Position numbers and translations under genes: made by a program. From positions 15,734,062-15,798,061 of the forward strand of contig OY986973.1 of assembly GCA_963920575.1 (NCBI GenBank): DNA of 64,000 bases, given 5' to 3'. The notes under the pieces are model-generated. The model searched no databases. It was not told where the DNA came from and saw nothing but the letters and a program-made list of their open reading frames with translations. Position 1 is the stretch's first letter. Each line of letters begins with the position of its first letter. The stretch comes from Narthecium ossifragum. Lineage: Eukaryota > Streptophyta > Magnoliopsida > Dioscoreales > Nartheciaceae. Positions 57,601-64,000 of the stretch are shown here, in pieces.

Positions 57601-58727
57601 TTCCACTGCCTTTTCTAGATCAGATTTTAGAGAGAGTAGCTGGACATCCTTTTTATTGTTTTCTCAACGGTTATTCTGGATATTATCAGATTGAGATTGC
57701 TTTAGAGGATCAGGAAAAAACTACTTTTACATGTCCTTTTGGTACTTATGCTTTCCGTAGAATGCCATTTAGATTGTGTAATGCTCCTGCTACTTTTCAG
57801 CGTTGCATGATGAGTATGTTTGCTGATATGATCGAGGAATGTATGGAACTATATATGGATGACTTGATTGTATTTGGTAATACTTTTGATGCATGCTTGC
57901 AAAACTTAAAGAGAGTCTTGAGCAGGTGTGAGGAGAAGAACCTTGTGCTTAATTGGGAAAAGTGTCACTTCATGGTGCCCTCAGGCATTGTGTTGGGCCA
58001 TATTGTCTCTTCCAAAGGCATTGAGGTAGATCGATCAAAAATCGATCTCATCTCAAATCTTCCTGTGCCAAAGACCGTTAAAGATGTTAGATCCTTTCTA
58101 GGGCATGCTGGTTTTTACAGGAGATTCATTCAAAATTTTTCTGCCATTGCTCGTCCTTTATGTAATCTGTTGATAAAGGATACCCCTTTTGAGTGGACTA
58201 TTGATTGTCAGAAGGCTTTTCAAGCCTTGATTGATAAATTGACTTCCGCACCTATTGTGCAACCACCCGATTGGAGCCTTCCTTTTGAATTGATGTGTGA
58301 TGCAAGTGATTTTGCTGTGGGAGCTGTTTTAGGACAGCGAAAAGATGGTAAACCTCATGTTATTCATTATGCTAGCCGAACCTTGAATAATGCACAGATG
58401 AATTATTCTACCACTGAGAAAGAACTATTGGCTATAGTCTTTGCATTAGACAAGTTTCGTGCTTATTTGATTGGTTCTCCTATTACTATTTTCACTGATC
58501 ATGCCGCGCTTAAGTATCTTCTCACCAAGAAGGATGCTAAAGCGCGCCTAATTCGTTGGATATTAATCTTACAGGAATTCGATATCTCCATCAAAGATAA
58601 AAAGGGCGTGGAGAACGTTGTCGCTGATCACCTATCAAGGCTGATGGTGGAAGTAGCGGAAGATGAGCCACCAATCATGGATGACTTCCCTGATGAGCAA
58701 CTCTTTTCAGTTGCAAGACTGCCCTAG
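54624..58727 (+). CDS. Athila gag-protease-RT-RNase H polyprotein
   Basis: I chose the ATG at 54624 (MPRYRDELGRFARRPEGDSE); one at 54570 in frame adds 18 hydrophobic residues. The 1367 residues contain a capsid domain at about 120-280 (LKFFPFSLKDRAKSWLYSL, FVEMMCNGEFLQKDPD) and a CCHC zinc knuckle at 328-341 (CAICQGADHQIDDC). An aspartic protease lies around DPGAS (638-642), where most relatives have D-S/L-GAS. Reverse transcriptase follows with [20 protein letters not shown], motif A as FLNGYSG (Asn 1015) and motif C as YMDD (1077-1080). RNase H has FTDHAALKYLLTKKDAK and ends VVADHLSRL. In motif A the conserved residue is a catalytic Asp, so Asn here should abolish polymerisation. The frame ends at a TAG (58725) just before the integrase part. 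Confidence 0.93.
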   Translation: MPRYRDELGRFARRPEGDSETSDSETYIADLFDAQSQTSHHTFILAEHEEQQAPRSLQEYLHPTRTAKPSCIMFPPNAAHVDFKPGMIQLLPTFHRLENENPYVHIREFEEVVATFHGQPGALDMIRLKFFPFSLKDRAKSWLYSLRPRSIGSWVEMTQILFNKYFPQHKTNALKRQISIFTQKDSETLYQAWERFKDMLNLCPHHGYERWRLVSYFYDGLTVRERQFVEMMCNGEFLQKDPDAAIEYLTELAEKAHTWTGPNATESRNRARLPLQQQGGGIYQLREEDALKAKLESLTRELELLKTKDMMTARTSPYNEPTRPAGPCAICQGADHQIDDCPTYAEMRGVYDEHCNAVGGFRRPYTPYSETYNPGWREHPNFSWKSNAPQSNEHHQPPPNKPFSNPPYNTSGFPRPTFNDNLQELKSMIVQESKERKEDIQEIKSQITKLINSLSVHERGKFPAQPQQTQVSSVEQNNVKEMNAITTRSGKTTKSPSQEATESPIAIEEEDRIEEDHVETDHSDGPTPGDFQVRVPFPQALKSTKFTMEPNSEILEHLRQVKVNLPLLHVIKQIPTYAKVIKDLCTMKRRHHVKKTAFLTEQVSALLQHRIPPKYKDPGCPTVSCFIGEHEVGQALLDPGASVNLMPYSVYLQLGLGQIKSTSVVLKLADRSTKTLRGVVEDVLVQIDKFYYPVDFLVLDTQAVVTADSRIPIILGRPFLATANAIINCRNGLMKLTFGNMTLEINVFNVAKQPDEDDECQQTYQIDLLTEEEFASTEINFLELDLDENVDVDGMCKNLEHCSFAGPWNPKFEELPEKGQPPTPSSVEPPKLDLKPLPQGLKHAYLGPGDTYPVIISSALTAEQGEQLLSILNEHKSAIGWSIADLKGISPLICSHMINLEQGVVPRRDPQRRLNSTMKEVVKTEVLKLLDAGIIYPIADSKWVSPTQVVPKKFGVTVVKNESGDFVPTKLVTGWRMCIDYRKLNAATRKDHFPLPFLDQILERVAGHPFYCFLNGYSGYYQIEIALEDQEKTTFTCPFGTYAFRRMPFRLCNAPATFQRCMMSMFADMIEECMELYMDDLIVFGNTFDACLQNLKRVLSRCEEKNLVLNWEKCHFMVPSGIVLGHIVSSKGIEVDRSKIDLISNLPVPKTVKDVRSFLGHAGFYRRFIQNFSAIARPLCNLLIKDTPFEWTIDCQKAFQALIDKLTSAPIVQPPDWSLPFELMCDASDFAVGAVLGQRKDGKPHVIHYASRTLNNAQMNYSTTEKELLAIVFALDKFRAYLIGSPITIFTDHAALKYLLTKKDAKARLIRWILILQEFDISIKDKKGVENVVADHLSRLMVEVAEDEPPIMDDFPDEQLFSVARLP

Positions 58728-60017
58728 TATGCGCACATTGTTAATTACTTAGCAACAGGTGAGATCCCTTCATTTTGGAGTGCGCAGGATAAGCGTAGAT
58801 TCTTTGTTGAGGTAAAGAAATTTTATTGGGATGATCCTTGTCTGTTTAAGTATTGTCCTGACCAGATTATGCGCAGGTGTGTCCCTGATTATGAAATCGA
58901 AAGCATCATTACATTCTGTCACTCTCATGCATGTGGAGGCCATTTTTCGATGAAAAAGACTGTTGCTAAAATTCTTCAATGTGGTTTTTACTGGCCTACT
59001 ATGTTTCGTGACGTTAATATTTTCTACAAATCCTGTGATAGATGCCTAACACTAGGAGCTTTATCTAGGAGACATATGATGCCTTTGAACCCAATTCAAG
59101 CTGTCGAGATTTTTGATTGTTGGGGTATAGACTTTATGGGACCCTTCCCTTCTTCTTTTGGCTATTTATGTATATTGTTGGCTGTGGATTACGTGTCTAA
59201 GTGGGTGGAGGCTATTGCATGTAGGAATAATGATCATTCCACTGTCATCAAGTTTCTTAAAGAGCATGTTTTGTCTAGATTTGGTACTCCTAGGGTCATT
59301 ATTAGTGACCAAGGATCCCATTTTTGTAACCGCTCTTTTGAGGCTTTGATGCGCAGGTATGGAGTTACACATAAGATTTCCACTGCTTATCATCCACAGA
59401 TGAATGGCCAAGCTGAATTAGCCAATAGAGAGATAAAGCAAATCCTGGAGAAGACAGTGAGCCCCAACCGAAAGGACTGGTCCTTGAGGCTATCAGACGC
59501 GTTGTGGGCATATCGCACTGCCTACAAGACTACCTTGGGGATGTCGCCGTTTCGCCTTGTTTATGGAAAACCATGTCATCTTCCAGTTGAATTAGAACAT
59601 AAGGCATATTGGGCTATTAAGTCACTAAATCTTACTTTGAATGCTGCAGGTCAGGAACGAAAACTCCAGCTGTCCGAGCTAGAGGAACTCAGGAACGATG
59701 CTTATGAGAGTTCTAGGATTTTCAAGGCAAAGACAAAGGCCTACCATGACAAGAAGATCTTGCGGAAGACGTTTCAAGTCGGACAGCAAGCTTATCTGTA
59801 TGACGCACGACTGCATCTTCATCCTGGGAAGCTGAGATCACGCTGGACAGGCCCCTTCACCATTAGCAGAATATTTGAGAATGGGGCTGTGGAAGTTGAA
59901 GACCCAAAGGATGGGAGATTATTTACAGTTAATGGACAGCGTTTGAAACAGATTCCAGAGAGAGCGGACCCTGAGGAGCACACCGTTTCTCTCGTAGACC
60001 CTGTCTACGAGGGATGA
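58728..60017 (+). CDS. Athila integrase, same frame after one TAG
   Basis: It continues in the same frame as the gag-pol sequence, separated only by the TAG at 58725-58727. The older copy at 1731-1765 has a Trp codon there, so a one-base change is the simplest cause. The zinc-binding region (HSHACGGHF ... CDRC) is followed by the core with Asp at 59130 (GIDFMGPF), Asp at 59307 (ISDQGSHF) and Glu at 59415 ([11 protein letters not shown]), giving D,D-35-E spacing. The C-terminal part ([15 protein letters not shown]) is complete to the stop at 60017. It would insert the cDNA into host DNA, but the first internal ATG (58869) lies at the edge of the zinc-binding domain, so expression would need read-through. 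Confidence 0.9.
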   Translation, partial: YAHIVNYLATGEIPSFWSAQDKRRFFVEVKKFYWDDPCLFKYCPDQIMRRCVPDYEIESIITFCHSHACGGHFSMKKTVAKILQCGFYWPTMFRDVNIFYKSCDRCLTLGALSRRHMMPLNPIQAVEIFDCWGIDFMGPFPSSFGYLCILLAVDYVSKWVEAIACRNNDHSTVIKFLKEHVLSRFGTPRVIISDQGSHFCNRSFEALMRRYGVTHKISTAYHPQMNGQAELANREIKQILEKTVSPNRKDWSLRLSDALWAYRTAYKTTLGMSPFRLVYGKPCHLPVELEHKAYWAIKSLNLTLNAAGQERKLQLSELEELRNDAYESSRIFKAKTKAYHDKKILRKTFQVGQQAYLYDARLHLHPGKLRSRWTGPFTISRIFENGAVEVEDPKDGRLFTVNGQRLKQIPERADPEEHTVSLVDPVYEG

Positions 60018-61252
60018 TCTTTCTCCTATCTATCATTTCCCTTTTTGATTAGGATTGTTTGTTTTAGTTTGTTTGCTTTTGTTTTCATTTGTTTTTGTTT
60101 GCTCTCTTATTTCTTAGGATGTTGGACCACCGTTTGCCTTGCTTGAGGAATTCGACCACTATTCTGGAGATGAGAAATTCGGCCACCATGAGGAGCCTTG
60201 AGGAGATAATCGATATTCTCTCAGGTGGCCTCGCTCTTATTTCGATTTACTATTTTTATTTCTGTCATATATGAAAATTCAGCCAATACCCTTCTGCTTA
60301 TTTACATGATTAGCACACATTGAGGACAATGTGAATTTCAGGTTGGGGGGTGTAGGCATGCATGACCTTATGCATGCTACCTTATTGAGTTTAATAGTGT
60401 TGAATTGATTATGTTACTAGAAATTGTACATGAGCTGAAATTTTTATGCTTATTATGCATGTTGCTTTCATATGGATTGACTATACATTGATTGCATGCG
60501 TGATAACCTGAACGTATAACATCATGTGATCCACACACGAACACTTTATGTGCAGTGGTAATTATACTCACTAGAGGAATGAGCATGCTATTGTCCATCG
60601 AGACCATGATTTCAACATTAGCTAGTGTTGAGTATTGCATGCAGAAAAAAAACAGAAAAAGTTCTGGAGCTTGATAAAGCTGTGCCTAAACAACTATTAA
60701 GTGATCTACTGAGTAACCGGGTGTTCTTGCCTCAGGAAGCGGGGAGCTCGCGTAAAAAGGTAGAACCACTTATAGCGGAAAACAAAAAAAAAACTACTAA
60801 GTGTTTTGCTAAGTAACCGGGTCTCTGCGCCTCAAGAAGCGGAGAGTGCTCGCGTAAAAAGGTAAAATGTCTGATAGTTGAAAAGAAAAAAATAGAGAAA
60901 GAGCATGCTGTACTTAAAGTGCGAGGGTTGGATGATTGGTCATGATGATAGTAGTGTGTTTGGACTAATGGTGAGTAGAAGTTGCTTCTGCACGTAACAT
61001 TTATTTGTCAAGTCACATGTGTTCTTCTGGATGGTGATTAGCATGTTTTGATGTGTAGAAGTTGATTTCATATGTTGGTAGTATGTGTATGAGTATAAGA
61101 AGTTTTCATGCTCTGTACTGTATGAAACACTATTGACTTGATAAGGTAGAATTTTTATCATGCTTGTCTACATCCTTGAACCGTTAGTGTGCTTAATTAT
61201 ATTTTATGCGCTTTGAATTGCTAGAGACTAGCAATAAGCTGGGTGGGGGGTG
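60018..61252 (+). other. Athila 3' non-coding region with two purine tracts
   Basis: No gene. GGGGACAATGTGAATTTCAG then GTTGGGGGGTGT (60312-60352) is an internal purine-rich tract, and the terminal tract GGGTGGGGGGTG (61241-61252) abuts the 3' LTR. Two copies of a motif GTAACCGGGT...CTCGCGTAAAAAGGT lie at 60713-60761 and 60813-60863, each preceded by an A-rich run. Confidence 0.8.
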
Positions 61253-62978
61253 TGATGAGTGCATGAAAGTGCACTCTGAACAACCTTAAAACCATCTCAA
61301 TTGCTAGATTATTATCCTTAATCAGCATCTTTATTTCTATTTTTATATCTATATGTTGCTTCACATGGTTGTTTGGAAAATGCAGGAAATTGGAGCTAAA
61401 AGAAGCTGAAAAGAGTATATGGATCAACTTCAACAATTAATCTGTACCTGCTCATGAAGAATCAGATGATGTGCCATATATGGTTGGAAAGCTCTTGAAG
61501 TCTAGATTCTGGGGAATTTTACGGTTCATGATTCCGAGTTTCCTAGAAGAAGTTACGGCAATTTCAGTACCGATGCGCAGTCTGAATGGCAGAAAGGAAA
61601 ATAAGCTGGAAGTCCGAGCGATCCGCCGATCGATCGGACCTGACAAAATCATGACAGAACATTCGTTATTTGGCTGAATAGGATCCGATCGATCCCTCCT
61701 TCGCTCCCATAGGGTCCGATCGATCCGACACCAATGGTCCGATCGATCGGACTCAGAAAAAGTCAAAAACAGCGGATTTTTACTCAACCAATCGATCCAA
61801 CATACATAATCCGATCGATCGGACTTGGGAATTAAAGGGTGACAGAACGTATGCTTTTTAGAGGAGCAGAGTTCGATCGATCCGTCCATCGATCGGACAC
61901 GGGCGAAGTTAGAAGATTGGAGATCTCAAGAGACCGATCGATCCAACATCCCGAGAAGGATCGATCGGACTTGCCCAGTGACGAAAATCAACGGTTTTGA
62001 TTAATCCGAGTTTACTAATTCTTGGACCCTATAAATAGGAAACTTAGGGCTAATCAAAGGGGACTTCTTGGACGTTTTTCGAGGCTTTTTCTGGACGTTC
62101 TCCAAGGGAAGAAGATGAAGGAATCTCCATCCATGGCCGAGTAATCCGCGGGCATGGCGGACGGATGATCTAGCGAGGACTAGGGCTTCTTCTCCAACAA
62201 TGGTTCATAGTTTTTAATCTTTATTGTTAAACTCTTCTTATGTATTGGATCTTCACAGATTGCTTTGTGGTTAAACATTATTATAAATCCAGTCATGCTT
62301 CTTTTATGATATTGTGATCCCATAGTTATCTCCTTCAATTCTCCTACCGAGTCTCGTGAGACCTTTGCTATACATTGCCCGTAGTGACAGCTAGTATTGT
62401 ATATTCTTAGGGATCTGGTTAGATAAGGTTGGGGCTCTATACCGTGAGATCTTTGCTATGCATTGCCGATTGTGAGAGTTGGTATTATGTATTCTTAGAG
62501 ATCCGGTTAGAGTTAGGGCTTTGTCCTGATGAACTTTTGCTGCGCGTTGCCTGTAGTGACAGCCGGTATCGTGTATTCTTAGGTTTGGTTGGATGAAGTT
62601 AGAACTATAAAAAGGAAGAACCAATCATAGGAAGAGACATTTATATTTTATCAGATTCATAATTCTATATCTTCCGTTTAAGGCGATTGGGATGTGAATC
62701 CCTTAACTGAGTTTTATATGAACCATTGAGAAGAGAAGGACCTAAATCCGAGTGAAGTGATTCCTGAAGCCTAGCCTCATTCAAATCTTGATTTCTTTCG
62801 TTACCTTTATCTTACCATTACATCTCCGATCTATTTTCTTAACTTTTTACGCTCTTGATTGTTTTCAATTCATTGTTATTTGTATTTCTGGATCTTTCCT
62901 GCTTGTCTCTCTGTGGGATTCGACCTCTCTTATGCTGTACTGCACCGCGACCGCTGTGCGTGACACATTTGAGTGACA
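61253..62978 (+). mobile_element. Athila 3' LTR
   Basis: It has the same ends and arrangement as the 5' LTR, with TATAAATA at 62030 and the same CCGATCGATCGG series at 61612-61965. It adjoins Tekay LTR piece C directly. Confidence 0.93.
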
Positions 62979-63075
62979 TCATCTTTTCCGCTTTGTATCA
63001 CGCCAATTGGAGATGAATAGTGATAGGAACCCTCACGCCCCATCCTGGATGGGTTTTCTAGGTCGGGGTGTGACA
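62979..63075 (+). mobile_element. Tekay 3' LTR, terminal piece C
   Basis: Matches the last 97 bases of the 5' LTR (37938-38034) with three differences and ends GGTGTGACA. The following GGTAA (63076-63080) repeats the five bases before the 5' LTR. Confidence 0.9.
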
Positions 63076-63080
63076 GGTAA

Positions 63081-64000
63081 TGTAGATTCCACTAGATATC
63101 CACCATAGATCCACCTTCTTCCCCGTCGGTCATCGTCTCCGTAGCCGGCTTCACCTTCACCGAAATTTCTCTCTCCCTGTCACTTTCTCTCTCCTACACG
63201 TCAGCGCCACGTCAGCTTCCCTGCCACGTTATCGTCATCTTCTTCTCTCTCCCATGCCCAAACCCTAAGCTACCGCCGTCCATCACCGTTCTCTCCTCTC
63301 CGGCCATCCCCGTCGCCATCCAAGACCTCCATCCTCTTCCCCTAAGCCCCACGACACCGGCCATCTCTTTCCCGTCGCCCTTCACTGTCTCCGGTGAGTT
63401 CCCCTGCAACCCGACCTCCGTGCCCATCGGCGTCAACCCGCGTCCGATCCCTATCCCACCTCCAAACCGTCCTATTCACTTCCCCGACCATCTTCCCGAC
63501 GTCCCAAACCCCAGCCGAGCTCCTCGCCGTCGTTCCCGACGCCGATCCGCCACTAAACCCATCGCCGGCCACACCCGATCCCGTCGATCCAGACCTTCCC
63601 CGGCCAATCCACTACGGTGGATCTCTTTCCCACAGACCCGCGACCCTTCCTGCCAGTATCTGGACCGCCGTCGACGCCCTACGCCAGCGATCCACTCCGG
63701 CGACTCTCAGCCCTCGGATCCAGGCTGGTTCAACCCAACCAAATTAGTTCAACCAGCTTAAGCCGGTTCAGCCAAGCCACTTATCCCAATTCGAGCCAGA
63801 TCCATTTCCTTGAGCCAATCAACCCGTCAGACTTGACCCAGTCAAGTCTTATCTAATCAGGCTCAGTCAGATTCAAACCAGCTCAAGCCAGATCAGCCAA
63901 TTGGACTCAATCAGGTCCGATCAGGCCAATTTTGATCGATTGGAGCAGTAGAGACCCGATACGAGAGGATTACGAGTAGACCGCTCATATCACCATCGCT
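63081..64000 (+). other. C-rich flank right of Tekay insertion
   Basis: Continues the sequence interrupted at 35608. From 63110 to 63730 it is C-rich and G-poor, with open Pro/Ser/Arg frames due to composition. From 63730 it carries short repeats of the type GGTTCAACC and CAGTCAG/AGCCAGAT. It has no recognised domain. It could be the leader of an LTR element whose LTR lies at 35160-35608, but no ends or primer site were identified. Confidence 0.35.

Larger units (their letters stand above)
52635..62978 (+). mobile_element. Athila-type Ty3/gypsy element, 10.3 kb
   Basis: Two LTRs (52635-54362 and 61253-62978, 1728 and 1726 bp) differ by a few percent, so the insertion is fairly young. A tRNA-Asp primer site, one long gag-pol frame, a 1.2-kb non-coding 3' region and a terminal purine tract complete it. 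The flanking 5-mers differ (TTTTC left, TCATC right), so the two flanks are not the original pair. No envelope-like frame follows pol, unlike some Athila elements. Confidence 0.92.
35609..63075 (+). mobile_element. Tekay/Del chromovirus insertion with nested elements
   Basis: The outer ends are TGTGAGGGCC (35609) and GGGTGTGACA (63075), flanked by identical GGTAA (35604-35608 and 63076-63080). The 5' LTR, primer site and gag-pol are contiguous to 42796. The 3' LTR survives in three pieces (42797-43147, 44786-44824 and 62979-63075), each about 95-97% like the 5' LTR by eye. Between the last two pieces lie a non-autonomous Athila-like element, an inverted duplication, a more divergent Tekay LTR piece and a nearly complete Athila-type element. 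The gag-pol contains many stops and cannot be expressed as a whole. Confidence 0.8.

Noticed and set aside
54624..60017. Integrated pararetrovirus (reverse transcriptase present)
   Set aside because: LTRs, a primer site next to the LTR, an integrase with D,D-35-E and the order protease-RT-RNase H-integrase identify a Ty3/gypsy retrotransposon.
60018..61252. Envelope-like gene after Athila pol
   Set aside because: Some Athila elements have one here, but only short frames and non-coding motifs are present in this copy.
63394..63856. Pro/Arg-rich open frames near the window end
   Set aside because: Same reason: compositional openness in three frames in a C-rich stretch.

Overview
This window is nuclear DNA of a flowering plant. 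The evidence is a three-exon beta-tubulin gene with plant-type introns, a nuclear tRNA-Asp(GUC) gene, a remnant of a plant fatty acid 2-hydroxylase gene, and several plant-specific transposon lineages: Tekay/Del chromovirus, Athila-type Ty3/gypsy, a MULE with a ULP1-like peptidase gene, and a hAT element. The very GC-rich first tubulin exon followed by less GC-rich later exons, and a GC-rich single-exon membrane-protein gene, fit a monocot better than a eudicot, but the species cannot be named from the sequence.

Layout. Positions 1-7930 are a pile-up of retrotransposon debris: a reverse Tekay-type LTR, an Athila integrase/3' remnant, the 3' end of a Tekay pol, and a forward Tekay LTR split by a reverse solo LTR. 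Positions 8.4-18.1 kb are the host island: a decayed fatty acid 2-hydroxylase pseudogene with a 334-bp tandem duplication, a conserved membrane-protein gene (12848-14128, minus), tRNA-Asp (minus) and beta-tubulin (15469-18044, minus). At 19406-20615 lies a complete hAT-type element (8-bp target duplication) carrying a broken piece of an amino-acid permease gene. At 20871-31063 lies a 10.2-kb MULE (10-bp target duplication, terminal inverted repeats of about 0.9-1.0 kb) with a degraded mudrA transposase on the minus strand and a degraded ULP1-like peptidase gene on the plus strand. Positions 31.1-35.6 kb are AT-rich and contain one clear elongation-factor-P exon.

Positions 35609-63075 can be read as one Tekay/Del insertion, because the same 5-bp sequence (GGTAA) sits just outside both ends. 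Its 5' LTR and defective gag-pol are contiguous. Its 3' LTR has been broken up by a solo LTR (with its own GGATT duplication), a non-autonomous Athila-like element whose 3' LTR is cut off, a 324-bp inverted duplication, a piece of a more divergent Tekay LTR, and a nearly full-length Athila-type element (52635-62978). The last has matching LTRs, a tRNA-Asp primer-binding site and an almost unbroken gag-pol. That frame has one TAG before integrase and an Asp-to-Asn change in the reverse transcriptase motif A. Beyond 63075 a C-rich, intronless-looking stretch continues the sequence into which the Tekay element inserted.

The host genes do not form a pathway together; each is an independent locus. 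The informative biology is in the transposon layers: their order of insertion, the host fragments they carry, the link between the tRNA-Asp gene and the primer sites of the Athila elements, and palindromic GATCGATC/TCGACCGT arrays shared by LTRs of unrelated lineages.
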